A stretch of DNA of 64,000 nucleotides from Rhizobium acidisoli (GTDB lineage: Bacteria > Pseudomonadota > Alphaproteobacteria > Rhizobiales > Rhizobiaceae), in NCBI RefSeq assembly GCF_002531755.2, contig NZ_CP034998.1, forward strand, positions 3,712,501-3,776,500, given 5' to 3'. Below, piece after piece: positions 40,501 to 49,653 of the stretch (its first letter is position 1; each line of letters begins with the position of its first letter). The translations under genes were made by a program, and so were the position numbers. The notes beneath the pieces are model-generated. The model ran no database searches and was not told the DNA's origin. It was given only the letters and a program-made list of their open reading frames with translations.

Positions 40501-40704
40501 ATGTCCACGGTCACCTATATCCTCGCGATCATCGTCATGGGCTGCGTCGCCCTGGTCCTGATCCGCGGCCTCTTCAACATGATGAAGGGCGGCGACGCCA
40601 ATCGCTCCAACAAGCTGATGCAGCTGCGCGTCCTGTTACAGGCAATCGCCATCTTCCTGATCATGCTGACACTCTGGATCACCGGCGGAGGCCGGCCGAC
40701 GTGA
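40501..40704 (+). CDS. HIG1-domain-like twin transmembrane protein
   Basis: The 67-residue protein has two helices (MSTVTYILAIIVMGCVALV and LRVLLQAIAIFLIMLTLWIT) joined by a basic-polar loop (FNMMKGGDANRSNKLMQLR). This matches the HIG_1_N family, related to eukaryotic supercomplex factors. It likely sits in the inner membrane with respiratory complexes (inference). It lies at the 3' end of an unrelated-looking long open frame. Confidence 0.85.
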   Translation: MSTVTYILAIIVMGCVALVLIRGLFNMMKGGDANRSNKLMQLRVLLQAIAIFLIMLTLWITGGGRPT

Positions 40705-40808
40705 GAAAGCCATGGGAGGGGTATTTTTGATGACGGACAGAAATGAAGGAGGAGAGGTGAGCGCCGGCTTGAGGAAGCACCTCGACGCGGTGTGCGTCAG
40801 TATGCCGG

Positions 40809-41255
40809 GGCGAGTTTGGCGAAAAGGCCAACCCCACCCTCCGTCATCCTCGGGCTTGACCCGAGGATCCATCCCCGTAGCCGCTGACGGATGCGGTGTG
40901 GATGCTCGGGTCAGGCCCGCGGCTGTCCGATTCGCACGAACGGCTGCCCCTCACCCTAACCCTCTCCCCGCTCGCGGGGAGAGGGGACCTGCCCTGCGAG
41001 ACGTTGGCGAGGGACGGAGAGGCTGCGGCGTGTCCCCTTCTCCCCGTTTTGCGGGGAGAAGGTGGCGGCAGCCGGATGAGGGGCGTGGTGAGACGCCGCC
41101 CGACGCGGTTGCTCTCCACGCACGGGCAAATTTGGCGAAAAGGCCAACCCCACCTTCCGTCATCCTCGGCCTTGAGCCGAGGATCCATGCCACGACCGCT
41201 GCCGGATGCGGCGTCGATGCTCGGGTCAAGCCCGAGCATGACGGAGGGTGGGGTG
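40809..41255. repeat. Repeat island: two direct copies around a RIME element
   Basis: The 582 bases between the HIG1-like gene and the adenosyltransferase gene hold no gene. Two direct copies of about 110 bases (40809-40925 and 41122-41250) share TTTGGCGAAAAGGCCAACCC and GTCATCCTCG-GCTTGA-CCGAGGATCCAT. They flank a palindromic RIME-type element (40947-41115) with hairpins CTCTCCCCGCTCGCGGGGAG and CTTCTCCCCGTTTTGCGGGG. Smaller stems (GAGGATCC, GATGCTCGGGTC) lie within. Confidence 0.85.
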
Positions 41256-41286
41256 GTTCAGCCCTCCCCCTATCAGGCGGTGCAGC

Positions 41287-41865
41287 ATGGTAAAACTCAA
41301 CAAGATCTACACCAAAACCGGCGACGACGGCACGACCGGGCTGGTGTCCGGCCCGCGCCGGGCAAAGGACGATCTGCGCGTCGAGGCCTATGGCACGATC
41401 GACGAGGCCAATTCCGCCATCGGCCTGGCGCGGCTGCACACATCAGGCCTGCCCGAACTCGACGCCATGCTGATGTCGATCCAGAACGATCTCTTCGATC
41501 TCGGCGCCGATCTCGCCACCCCCGATACCGGCGAGCCGCCGGCCTATGAACCGCTGCGGATCGTCGAGAAGCAGGTCGACCGCGTCGAGCGCGATATCGA
41601 CCAGCTGAACGCTGGCCTGCAGCCGCTGACGTCCTTCGTCCTGCCGGGCGGCAGCCCGGCCGCCGCGCAGCTGCATCTGGCCCGCACTATTGCGCGGCGC
41701 GCCGAGCGTTTGATGGTAGCGCTTGCCCGCACCGACGGCGAAATCGTCAGCGAACCGGCGAGGAAATATGTCAACCGGCTCTCCGATTTCCTCTTCGTCG
41801 CCGCGCGTCATGCAAATGATCGAGGCCATGCGGATGTGCTTTGGGTTCCGGGAAAAAACAGATAG
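41287..41865 (+). CDS. PduO-type cob(I)alamin adenosyltransferase
   Basis: This enzyme makes adenosylcobalamin from ATP and cob(I)alamin. The 192-residue protein has the ATP motif YTKTGDDGTTGLVSG (about 8-22) and the closing cobalamin motif (ARTIARRAERLMVAL ... VNRLSDFLFVAARHAN). It belongs to the PduO rather than CobA family. The start at 41287 has AGGCGG nearby and gives MVKLNKIYTKTG. No cobalamin riboswitch was seen upstream; the repeat island lies there instead. Confidence 0.94.
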   Translation: MVKLNKIYTKTGDDGTTGLVSGPRRAKDDLRVEAYGTIDEANSAIGLARLHTSGLPELDAMLMSIQNDLFDLGADLATPDTGEPPAYEPLRIVEKQVDRVERDIDQLNAGLQPLTSFVLPGGSPAAAQLHLARTIARRAERLMVALARTDGEIVSEPARKYVNRLSDFLFVAARHANDRGHADVLWVPGKNR

Positions 41866-41897
41866 GCTTGCCGCGATCACGATTGCCGGGGGGCTTG

Positions 41898-42695
41898 ATG
41901 TTCATACCTTTTCATGACGCCAATACGCTGAAACATATCAAGGTGCAGTGGGTGACGCTCTCACTGATCGCGCTGAATATCGCGGTCTGGCTTTTTACCA
42001 GCCTGGAGAGCGAGCAGGCAGCCCAGGCAACGACCGTCGGGCTCGGCTATATCCCGGCGATCGCCTTTGGCGATGCGGTGCTGGCGCAGGGGCTGGAAAT
42101 CGTGCCGGAGCCGCTGACTTACCTCACCTATGCCTTCGTCCATTCCGGCTTCTGGCATCTGGCCTCCAACATGATCTTCCTCTGGGTCTTCGGCGACAAT
42201 GTCGAGGATGCCATGGGACATCTGCGTTTCCTGATTTTCTATCTCCTGTGCGCGGCTGCCGGCGCGCTCTGCCACGGCCTGCTGACCATGACGTCGCAAG
42301 CGCCGCTGGTCGGCGCCTCGGGGGCGATTTCCGGTGTGATTGCCGCCTATGTCTTGCTGCATCCGCGCGTCAAGGTCTGGGTTCTGGTCTTCTTCCGCGT
42401 GCCGCTGCCGCTGCCGGCCTTCGTGCCGCTGCTTTTGTGGATCGGCCAGCAATTCTTCATGCTGGCGGTCGCACCCGACGGCGACGTTTCCTGGGGCGCG
42501 CATGTCGGCGGCATTCTTGCCGGAGCGCTTCTGATCTTGGTGTTGCGCCGGCCGGGTGTGCCGCTCTTCGACCGGGAAATCGTCACACCCCGGGCTGTGC
42601 GAAGCGATCCCGGCGCCGGTCCGGCCATCGCCGTCGACGCAGCCGGGCGCAAGGTTCAACGCCTTGCCTGGGGGCGGCGCCGACAAGAATATTGA
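41898..42695 (+). CDS. Rhomboid family intramembrane serine protease
   Basis: The 265-residue protein has six or more helices. The catalytic serine sits in GASGAISG (about 155) and the catalytic histidine in WGAHVGGILAG (about 215). The cap loop is HSGFWHLASNMIFLWVFGDN. Rhomboids cut transmembrane helices within the membrane; the substrate is unknown. The ATG was chosen at MFIPFHDANTLKHIK. A hairpin and a palindrome follow. Confidence 0.93.
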   Translation: MFIPFHDANTLKHIKVQWVTLSLIALNIAVWLFTSLESEQAAQATTVGLGYIPAIAFGDAVLAQGLEIVPEPLTYLTYAFVHSGFWHLASNMIFLWVFGDNVEDAMGHLRFLIFYLLCAAAGALCHGLLTMTSQAPLVGASGAISGVIAAYVLLHPRVKVWVLVFFRVPLPLPAFVPLLLWIGQQFFMLAVAPDGDVSWGAHVGGILAGALLILVLRRPGVPLFDREIVTPRAVRSDPGAGPAIAVDAAGRKVQRLAWGRRRQEY

Positions 42696-42711
42696 CGTGA
42701 ACGTAAACGTC
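42694..42711. promoter_or_regulatory. Palindrome upstream of etfBA, LiuR-like
   Basis: GACGTGAACGTAAACGTC is symmetrical in the pattern GACGT-NN-ACGT-NN-ACGTC. The stretch TTGACGTGAACGTAAA (42692-42707) resembles the TTTACGTNNACGTAAA motif recalled for MerR-type LiuR regulators of branched-chain acid breakdown. It overlaps the rhomboid stop codon and lies 150 bases before etfB, the flavoprotein of such pathways. Confidence 0.4.
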
Positions 42712-42801
42712 CATATATTGCCCGGCAAATCGCCCCCCGCTGGCATGGAAGCGTTGTAATTGGAGGAAAAGCGCGTATCCATGTCGCCATTCGACAATCG
42801 A

Positions 42802-42824
42802 AATGGCGCGCGAGCGCGCATTTT
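42802..42824 (+). terminator. Hairpin between the rhomboid gene and etfB
   Basis: AATGGCGCGC and GCGCGCATT form an imperfect stem around GA, followed by TTTCG. It probably ends rhomboid transcription before etfB. Confidence 0.5.
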
Positions 42825-42858
42825 CGTTGAAGCCAATTTCCCCTGAAGGAAGGACACC

Positions 42859-43608
42859 ATGAAGATTCTCGTCCCAGTCAAACGGGTTGTCGACTACAAC
42901 GTGAAGATCCGGGTGAAACCGGATGGTTCCGGTGTCGAGCTTGCCAATGTGAAGATGTCGATGAACCCGTTCGACGAGATCTCGGTGGAAGAGGCGCTGC
43001 GGCTGAAGGAGGCCGGCAGGTGTGAGGAAGTGGTGGTGGTCTCGATCGGCCCTGCCAAGGCCGAGGAGACGCTGAGGACGGCGCTTGCCATGGGCGCCGA
43101 CCGGGCGATCCTGGTCGAGACCGACGATCAGGTCGAGCCGCTGGCCGTTGCCAAGATCCTCAAGGGCGTGGCCGATGCCGAACAGCCGGGTCTGGTCATC
43201 GTCGGCAAGCAGGCGATCGACGACGATTCGAACCAGACCGGCCAGATGCTGGCGGCGCTCTTGGGGTCGGCCCAGGCAACCTTCGCCTCGAAGATCGAGA
43301 TCGGGGATGGCAAAGCTCAGGTGACCCGCGAGGTCGATGGCGGCCTGCAGACGATCGAGATCAAGCTGCCGGCGGTGGTCACATCGGATCTCAGACTGAA
43401 CGAACCGCGTTATGCCTCGCTGCCGAACATCATGAAGGCGAAGAAGAAGCCGCTCGACAAGAAGAGCCCGGCTGACTTCGGTGTGTCCACCACGCCGCGG
43501 CTGAAGGTGCTGAAGACCGAGGAGCCCAGTGGCCGCAAGGCCGGCGTCAAGGTCAAATCGGTCGCCGAACTGATCGACAAACTGAAGAACGAAGCCGGCG
43601 TGCTTTAA
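42859..43608 (+). CDS. etfB: Electron transfer flavoprotein beta subunit
   Basis: EtfB with EtfA takes electrons from acyl-CoA and other dehydrogenases and passes them to ETF-ubiquinone oxidoreductase. The 249-residue protein has the family opening [20 protein letters not shown] and the signature [19 protein letters not shown] (about 113-131). It resembles the housekeeping group rather than nitrogen-fixation FixA. AAGGAAGGA precedes the ATG. It is the first gene of etfB-etfA-dehydrogenase. Confidence 0.96.
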   Translation: MKILVPVKRVVDYNVKIRVKPDGSGVELANVKMSMNPFDEISVEEALRLKEAGRCEEVVVVSIGPAKAEETLRTALAMGADRAILVETDDQVEPLAVAKILKGVADAEQPGLVIVGKQAIDDDSNQTGQMLAALLGSAQATFASKIEIGDGKAQVTREVDGGLQTIEIKLPAVVTSDLRLNEPRYASLPNIMKAKKKPLDKKSPADFGVSTTPRLKVLKTEEPSGRKAGVKVKSVAELIDKLKNEAGVL

Positions 43609-43631
43609 GCCAGGAAAGAGAGAACACCATC

Positions 43632-44561
43632 ATGACCATTCTTCTTCTGGCCGACCACGACAATGTCAGCCTCTCCGACCAGACCGCCAAGGCGCTGACG
43701 GCAGCAAGCCAGATCGGCTCCGATATCCATGTGCTGGTTGCCGGCAAGGGCGCCAAGGCTGCGGCCGATGCGGCTGCCAAACTCTCCGGCGTCTCCAAGG
43801 TATTGCTGGCCGAAAGCGACGCGCTTGCCAACAATCTGGCCGAACCGCTTGCCGACCTGATCGTCTCGCTGGCCGGCTCTTATGACACCATCGTCTCGGC
43901 CGCCACCTCGGTCGGCAAGAACGTGCTGCCGCGGGTGGCTGCCCTGCTCGATGTCGCCCAGGTCTCCGAGATCATCGAGGTCGTCAGCCCCGATACCTTC
44001 AAGCGGCCGATCTATGCCGGCAATGCCATCCAGACGGTACAGGCCAGTGATGCCAAGAAGGTGATCACCGTGCGCACCGCCTCCTTCGCTTCGGCAGCCG
44101 AAGGTGGCTCCGCCTCTGTCGAGGCAATCCCGGCGGTCTCCGATCCCGGCCTGTCGCGTTTCGTCAAGGACGCGCTGTCGGCCTCCGACCGGCCGGAACT
44201 GACCTCGGCGAAGATCATCCTCTCCGGCGGCCGGGCACTCGGTTCGGCGGAAAAATTCAAGGAAGTCATCCTGCCGCTTGCCGACAAGCTCGGTGCTGCC
44301 GTCGGTGCAAGCCGCGCGGCCGTCGATGCCGGTTATGCGCCGAACGACTGGCAGGTCGGCCAGACCGGCAAGGTCGTCGCTCCGCAGCTTTATATCGCTG
44401 CCGGCATCTCGGGTGCCATCCAGCATCTGGCCGGCATGAAGGATAGCAAGGTGATCGTCGCGATCAACAAGGACGAGGAGGCGCCGATCTTCCAGGTTGC
44501 CGACTATGGCCTCGTCGCCGATCTGTTCGAAGCCCTGCCGGAATTGGAAAAGGCGCTTTAA
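43632..44561 (+). CDS. etfA: Electron transfer flavoprotein alpha subunit
   Basis: EtfA binds the FAD of the ETF heterodimer. The 309-residue protein has the C-terminal FAD site ([20 protein letters not shown], then [20 protein letters not shown]). The length is that of the housekeeping type. It lies 23 bases after etfB. A possible terminator comes at 44690. Confidence 0.96.
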   Translation: MTILLLADHDNVSLSDQTAKALTAASQIGSDIHVLVAGKGAKAAADAAAKLSGVSKVLLAESDALANNLAEPLADLIVSLAGSYDTIVSAATSVGKNVLPRVAALLDVAQVSEIIEVVSPDTFKRPIYAGNAIQTVQASDAKKVITVRTASFASAAEGGSASVEAIPAVSDPGLSRFVKDALSASDRPELTSAKIILSGGRALGSAEKFKEVILPLADKLGAAVGASRAAVDAGYAPNDWQVGQTGKVVAPQLYIAAGISGAIQHLAGMKDSKVIVAINKDEEAPIFQVADYGLVADLFEALPELEKAL

Positions 44562-44689
44562 AACAGGTCGCGCAAAGACCGAAAGCGCGAGAAGCGAATC
44601 CGAAAGATCACGGCGCGCTTCAAACGCCTCAAATGCTTTTCTTTCGCACTTGCGAATGACTGGAAAATTATCTTTTATCGGGCTACTAC

Positions 44690-44719
44690 TGCTGCCGGGC
44701 GATCCTTCGTCCGGCAGCA
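44690..44719 (+). terminator. Possible terminator after etfA
   Basis: TGCTGCCGG pairs with CCGGCAGCA across 12 bases. No T run follows, so it may only weaken read-through to the dehydrogenase gene. Confidence 0.4.
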
Positions 44720-44770
44720 TTGCTAAAAAATGCGGCAGCGCGGGGGCAGATGCCGTGCGGGGGTTTGGAG

Positions 44771-45652
44771 ATGAATGCGGTGTTGAAGAATATTGGTATT
44801 ATCGGTGCCGGCCAGATGGGCTGCGGCATCGCGCATGTTTCGGCCGCCGCAGGTTACAGGGTTCACATCTACGATCTCTCACAGGATCGCATCGAGTCCG
44901 GCCTTGCCACGATCAACGGCAACCTGGCTCGTCTGGTGACGAACAGCAAGATGACCGAAGAGGAGCGCAAGTCGACCTTGTCGCTCATCACAGGCTCGTC
45001 CGATGTCAATGATCTCGCCCCCTCCGATCTCGTCATCGAGGCCGCCACCGAAGATGAAACGGTCAAGCGCAAGATCTATGCGCAGGTTTGTCCGGTCCTG
45101 AAGCCGGAAGCGCTGCTTGCCACCAACACCTCTTCCCTTTCCATCACCCGGCTTGCTGCCGCCACCGACCGCCCCGAACGCTTCATGGGCATTCATTTCA
45201 TGAACCCGGTGCCGGTGATGAAGCTGGTCGAACTGGTGCGCGGCATCGCGACCGATGAGAAGACCTTCTCGGCCGCCAAGGAATTCGTCGGCACGCTGGA
45301 AAAGACCATCACCGTCGCCGAGGATTTCCCGGCCTTCATCGTCAACCGCATCCTTCTGCCGATGATCAACGAGGCGATCTACACGCTCTATGAAGGCGTC
45401 GGCACGGTCGACGCCATCGACACGGCGATGAAACTCGGCGCCAACCATCCGATGGGACCGCTGCAGCTTGCCGATTTCATCGGCCTCGACACCTGCCTTT
45501 CGATCATGCAGGTGCTGCATGACGGCCTGGCGGACTCGAAATACCGCCCCTGCCCGCTGCTGGTGAAGTATGTCGAGGCCGGCTGGCTCGGGCGCAAGTC
45601 CGGCCGCGGCTTCTACGACTATCGCGGCGAAGTGCCGGTTCCGACGCGGTAA
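44771..45652 (+). CDS. 3-hydroxybutyryl-CoA dehydrogenase
   Basis: The 293-residue NAD-dependent enzyme has the Rossmann motif GIIGAGQMGCGIAHV (about 9-23), the catalytic region GIHFMNPVPVMKLVELV and the C-terminal family signature (NRILLPMINEAIYTLYEGV, GPLQLADFIGLDTCL). It interconverts 3-hydroxybutyryl-CoA and acetoacetyl-CoA in fatty-acid or polyhydroxybutyrate metabolism. The start MNAVLKN is preceded directly by GGAG with little spacing; MPCGGLE at 44753 is an alternative. Confidence 0.92.
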   Translation: MNAVLKNIGIIGAGQMGCGIAHVSAAAGYRVHIYDLSQDRIESGLATINGNLARLVTNSKMTEEERKSTLSLITGSSDVNDLAPSDLVIEAATEDETVKRKIYAQVCPVLKPEALLATNTSSLSITRLAAATDRPERFMGIHFMNPVPVMKLVELVRGIATDEKTFSAAKEFVGTLEKTITVAEDFPAFIVNRILLPMINEAIYTLYEGVGTVDAIDTAMKLGANHPMGPLQLADFIGLDTCLSIMQVLHDGLADSKYRPCPLLVKYVEAGWLGRKSGRGFYDYRGEVPVPTR

Positions 45653-45679
45653 TTTCTTCTTCCCACGGGAGAAGCAGGA

Positions 45680-46342
45680 TCAGGAACCGACCACACCCTT
45701 GATCAGGGCCTTGGCATCGGCGCTGTCCCAGGCAGCCGGCCCGTTCATTGCTGAAATCAGGCATCCCTTGTCGTCGATTAACAGCGTCACCGGCAGCCCC
45801 ATGGCGAGACCCTCCTTCTTCAAGCTGTTGAACACTGCAATTGTATTGTCGCGATAGAGCTGCAGCGCATCGACGCCGGTCTCGGCCAGGAAGGTCTTCG
45901 GCTTGTCGTCGTCGCCGCTGTCGATATTGACGGGCACCACCTGGAACTTGTCGCTGCCCATTTCCTTTTCGAGCGCGTTCAGCGCCGGCATCTCCTCGCG
46001 GCAGGGCACGCACCATGTCGCCCAGAGATTAAGGAGCACGGTCTTGCCGGCAAAATGATCGAGCGTCAGCGGCTTGCCGTCCGGCCCGTTGAAGGAGACC
46101 GCCGTCAGCTTGCGTGGCTCATAGGCGGCGACCATGGCGGCCACCTGCCCCTTCATCAGCGGTGTGACGCTGGCGATGCGATCCCGGGCCAGCTTGCATT
46201 CGACTGACGCCGTTTCACCGCCGCCATTGCCAATCCCCGTCTCCTTCACGTATACCGCTGCCGCACCGGCAACGACGCCCGCAACGGCGGCTATCGCGAT
46301 CCATTTCACGGATGGCAGCCCAAGGGATTTCTTTGTCGTCAT
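45680..46342 (-). CDS. tlpA: TlpA family thiol:disulfide oxidoreductase
   Basis: TlpA-type proteins are membrane-anchored periplasmic thioredoxins that reduce disulfides, for instance during cytochrome oxidase copper insertion or cytochrome c maturation. The 220-residue protein has an N-terminal helix anchor (about 10-33) and a thioredoxin fold with WATWCVPC and the cis-proline loop GLPVTLLID. An extra Cys (VECKL) lies before the domain, as in rhizobial TlpA. GGAG before 46342 fixed the start. It is divergent from argH. Confidence 0.9.
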   Translation of the reverse strand: MTTKKSLGLPSVKWIAIAAVAGVVAGAAAVYVKETGIGNGGGETASVECKLARDRIASVTPLMKGQVAAMVAAYEPRKLTAVSFNGPDGKPLTLDHFAGKTVLLNLWATWCVPCREEMPALNALEKEMGSDKFQVVPVNIDSGDDDKPKTFLAETGVDALQLYRDNTIAVFNSLKKEGLAMGLPVTLLIDDKGCLISAMNGPAAWDSADAKALIKGVVGS

Positions 46343-46381
46343 TTCATTCTCCAGGACATGCATTCAAGGCGGGGCACCTTC

Positions 46382-47782
46382 ATGGCCGACACCACGGATA
46401 CCAAATCTTCAAACCAGATGTGGGGCGGGCGCTTCGCCTCCGGCCCGGACGCGATCATGGAGGAGATAAATGCCTCGATCGGTTTCGACAAGAAGCTTTT
46501 CGCGCAGGATATCCGCGGTTCGATCGCCCACGCGACCATGCTCGCCCATCAGGGCATCATATCGGCCGAGGATAAGGACAAGATCGTTCACGGGCTAAAC
46601 ACGATCCTGTCAGAAATCGAAAGCGGCAATTTCGAATTTTCGCGCCGGCTCGAAGACATCCATATGAATATCGAAGCGCGCCTGGCGACGCTGATCGGAC
46701 CGGCCGCCGGCCGGCTGCACACCGCCCGCTCGCGCAACGACCAGGTCGCGCTCGATTTCCGCCTCTGGGTCAAGGAAGAGCTCGAAAAGACCGAGAAGAT
46801 GCTGACCGGTCTGATCGCCGCCTTCCTCGACCGCGCCGACGAGCATGCCGAAAGCGTCATGCCGGGCTTCACCCATCTGCAGACCGCCCAGCCCGTGACC
46901 TTCGGCCATCACTGCATGGCCTATGTCGAAATGTTCGGCCGCGACCGCTCGCGCGTGCGCCACGCCATCGAGCATCTGGACGAAAGTCCGATCGGCGCGG
47001 CCGCCCTTGCCGGCACCGGTTATCCGATCGACCGCCATATGACCGCCAAGGCGCTGGGTTTCCGCGAGCCGACCCGCAACTCCATCGACACCGTCTCCGA
47101 CCGCGACTTCGCCATCGAGTTCCTGTCGATCGCCGCGATCACCGGCATGCACCTGTCGCGTCTGGCCGAAGAGATCGTCATCTGGTCGACCCCGCAATTC
47201 GGTTTCGTCCGTCTCTCCGACGCCTTCTCGACCGGTTCCTCGATCATGCCGCAGAAGAAGAACCCGGATGCCGCCGAACTGGTGCGCGCCAAGACCGGCC
47301 GCATCAACGGCTCGCTGGTGGCGCTGCTGACGATCATGAAGGGCCTGCCGCTCGCCTATTCAAAGGACATGCAGGAAGACAAGGAACAGGTCTTTGACGC
47401 GGCCGAGAGCCTGGAACTGGCAATCGCCGCCATGACCGGCATGGTACGCGACATGACCGTCAACACCGCGCGCATGAAGGCTGCGGCCGGCTCCGGCTTC
47501 TCGACGGCAACCGACCTTGCCGACTGGCTGGTGCGCGAAGCGGGCCTGCCCTTCCGCGATGCCCATCACGTCACCGGTCGGGCCGTGGCGCTTGCCGAAG
47601 GCAAAGGCTGCGATCTGGCCGAACTGCCGCTCGCCGACCTGCAGGCGATCCATGCCTCGATCACCGACAAGGTTTATGACGTGCTGACCGTCGAAGCCTC
47701 GGTCGCCAGCCGCAAGAGCTTCGGCGGCACCGCACCCTCCGAAGTCCGCAGGCAGATCGCCTTCTGGCGCGCCCGCAACTGA
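46382..47782 (+). CDS. argH: Argininosuccinate lyase
   Basis: ArgH splits argininosuccinate into arginine and fumarate, the last step of arginine synthesis. The 466-residue protein has the fumarase superfamily signature [12 protein letters not shown] (about 285-296), [16 protein letters not shown] and HTQ-like [10 protein letters not shown]. The start [19 protein letters not shown] is favoured over an ATG eight codons earlier. lptM and lysA follow, a common rhizobial order. Confidence 0.96.
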   Translation: MADTTDTKSSNQMWGGRFASGPDAIMEEINASIGFDKKLFAQDIRGSIAHATMLAHQGIISAEDKDKIVHGLNTILSEIESGNFEFSRRLEDIHMNIEARLATLIGPAAGRLHTARSRNDQVALDFRLWVKEELEKTEKMLTGLIAAFLDRADEHAESVMPGFTHLQTAQPVTFGHHCMAYVEMFGRDRSRVRHAIEHLDESPIGAAALAGTGYPIDRHMTAKALGFREPTRNSIDTVSDRDFAIEFLSIAAITGMHLSRLAEEIVIWSTPQFGFVRLSDAFSTGSSIMPQKKNPDAAELVRAKTGRINGSLVALLTIMKGLPLAYSKDMQEDKEQVFDAAESLELAIAAMTGMVRDMTVNTARMKAAAGSGFSTATDLADWLVREAGLPFRDAHHVTGRAVALAEGKGCDLAELPLADLQAIHASITDKVYDVLTVEASVASRKSFGGTAPSEVRRQIAFWRARN

Positions 47783-47911
47783 AGGATGTCAGGCGGCGCA
47801 AGCCGCCTCGGCCTCGCCGCACAGGCGGAAAGCCGCCCAACAATCAGGGTGCACAAGGCGAATAAACTTCGCTATGACAATGTCCATCAAATGCCGCCCA
47901 AGAGGATATCC

Positions 47912-48106
47912 ATGCAGAAGAGCTTGCCGCATCTCATCCGCCTGACGGCGGTTCTCGCCGTCATCGGCATTGCCGTTGCCGGATGCGGGCGCAAGGGCGA
48001 CCTCGATCCGCCGAGTGCTGCGGCAACCAAGGAAGGTGACGTTTCCAAGCCGACGAAACAGCCGGGAACCGTCGACAAGCCCTTCCTCCTCGATCCCCTT
48101 CTTTAA
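47912..48106 (+). CDS. lptM: LptM-like lipoprotein
   Basis: The 64-residue lipoprotein has a signal peptide, a lipobox (IAVAGC) and directly after it the GRKGDLDPP segment that marks LptM/YifL proteins. In E. coli LptM helps the LptD-LptE outer-membrane LPS translocon mature. The short tail ends KPFLLDPLL. AGAGGA precedes the ATG; the frame opens further up but looks non-coding. It sits between argH and lysA. Confidence 0.9.
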   Translation: MQKSLPHLIRLTAVLAVIGIAVAGCGRKGDLDPPSAAATKEGDVSKPTKQPGTVDKPFLLDPLL

Positions 48107-48117
48107 GGCATAAGCCC

Positions 48118-49386
48118 GTGAACCATTTCGAGTACCGCGACGGCGTCCTGCATGCCGAAAACGTCCCCGTTCCCGAGATCGCCAAGGCGGTCGGCACGCC
48201 CTTCTACGTCTATTCCACCGCAACGCTGGAGCGCCATTACCGGGTCTTCTCCGAAGCCTTCGCCGATATGGACTCCATGGTCTGCTACGCAATGAAGGCG
48301 AATTCGAACCAGGCCGTGCTGAAGACGCTCGGCCGCCTCGGCGCCGGCATCGACGTCGTCTCCGAAGGCGAGCTGCGCCGCGCGCTCGCCGCCGGCATCC
48401 CGGCCAGCCGCATCATGTTTTCAGGTGTCGGCAAGACGCCGCAGGAAATGGATTTCGCTCTCGAGGCCGGCATCTACTGCTTCAACGTCGAATCCGAGCC
48501 CGAGCTCGAAATCCTCAACCAGCGCGCCGTCAAGGCCGGAACGAAAGCCCCGGTCTCCTTCCGCATCAACCCCGATGTCGATGCGAAAACCCATTCGAAG
48601 ATTTCGACCGGCAAGAAGGAAAACAAGTTCGGCATCTCCTGGGAGCGTGCCCGCGCCATCTATGCCCATGCCGCCAGGCTGCCGGGCATCGAGGTCACCG
48701 GCATCGACATGCATATCGGCAGCCAGATCACCGAATTGCAGCCCTTCGACGACGCCTTCAAACTGCTGCACGATCTTGTCGCGACGCTGCGCGCCGACGG
48801 CCACACGATCGATCACGTCGATATCGGCGGCGGCCTCGGTATTCCCTATAAGGACGACAACAATCCGCCGCCGCTGCCGGACGCCTATGCGGCGATCGTC
48901 AAGAACCAGCTGCGCGGCCTCAACTGCAAGATCATCACCGAGCCCGGCCGCCTGATCGTCGGCAATGCCGGCATCCTGGTCACCGAAGTCCTCTATGTGA
49001 AGGACGGCGGCGAGAAGACCTTCGTCATCGTCGACGGCGCGATGAACGATCTGATCCGCCCGACCCTTTACGAGGCCTATCACGAGATCCGCCCGGTAAC
49101 GATTTCGGCGGCGAACGCCCCGCGCATCCGCGCCGACGTGGTCGGGCCGGTCTGCGAGACCGGCGATTACCTGGCGCTCGACCGCGAGATGGCGATGCCG
49201 AAGCCCGGCGACCTGATCGCCGTCAGCACGGCCGGCGCCTATGGCGCGGTGCAGGCCGGCACCTATAACAGCCGGCTGCTGGTGCCCGAGGTTCTGGTCA
49301 AAGGCAGCGATTTCCATACGATTCGCCCGCGCAGAACCTATGCCGAACTGATCGGCCTCGACTCCGTTCCCGCCTGGCTCGATTAA
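48118..49386 (+). CDS. lysA: Diaminopimelate decarboxylase
   Basis: LysA decarboxylates meso-diaminopimelate to lysine. The 422-residue PLP enzyme has the cofactor lysine in YAMKANSN (about residue 60), the phosphate loop GGGLGIPY, the HIGSQI motif, and the substrate cysteine in GPVCETGD near the C-terminus. The start is GTG, 11 bases after lptM, so they are cotranscribed. Confidence 0.96.
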   Translation: MNHFEYRDGVLHAENVPVPEIAKAVGTPFYVYSTATLERHYRVFSEAFADMDSMVCYAMKANSNQAVLKTLGRLGAGIDVVSEGELRRALAAGIPASRIMFSGVGKTPQEMDFALEAGIYCFNVESEPELEILNQRAVKAGTKAPVSFRINPDVDAKTHSKISTGKKENKFGISWERARAIYAHAARLPGIEVTGIDMHIGSQITELQPFDDAFKLLHDLVATLRADGHTIDHVDIGGGLGIPYKDDNNPPPLPDAYAAIVKNQLRGLNCKIITEPGRLIVGNAGILVTEVLYVKDGGEKTFVIVDGAMNDLIRPTLYEAYHEIRPVTISAANAPRIRADVVGPVCETGDYLALDREMAMPKPGDLIAVSTAGAYGAVQAGTYNSRLLVPEVLVKGSDFHTIRPRRTYAELIGLDSVPAWLD

Positions 49387-49653
49387 AAGTACGTGGCGCA
49401 AAACGGTGCAGCCATTTGCGATCACCACCTGCGTAGAACAAGGACTTGAAGCGCCAGCAACAATCTGAACGATCGCGAGGCGCTTTAAGCAGCCATCACT
49501 TTTTGGCGAATAAACGTGAAAAGCCGGTATTGCCGGCCGCTCGCCCTCGCCTTCGCCACAAAGAGTGTTATCCTTGTCAGTCATGAGCGTATTGCCCTGC
49601 AATCGCCGGAAGCGCCCTCTGTTCCAGAACGCCAGATCGCGGAGACCGGACCG

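Noticed and set aside
40809..41255. CRISPR array
   Set aside because: Only two copies of the longer repeat, not regularly spaced short repeats with unique spacers.
40705..41286. Cobalamin riboswitch before the adenosyltransferase
   Set aside because: The interval is filled by recognised repeats; no B12-box-like sequence was seen.
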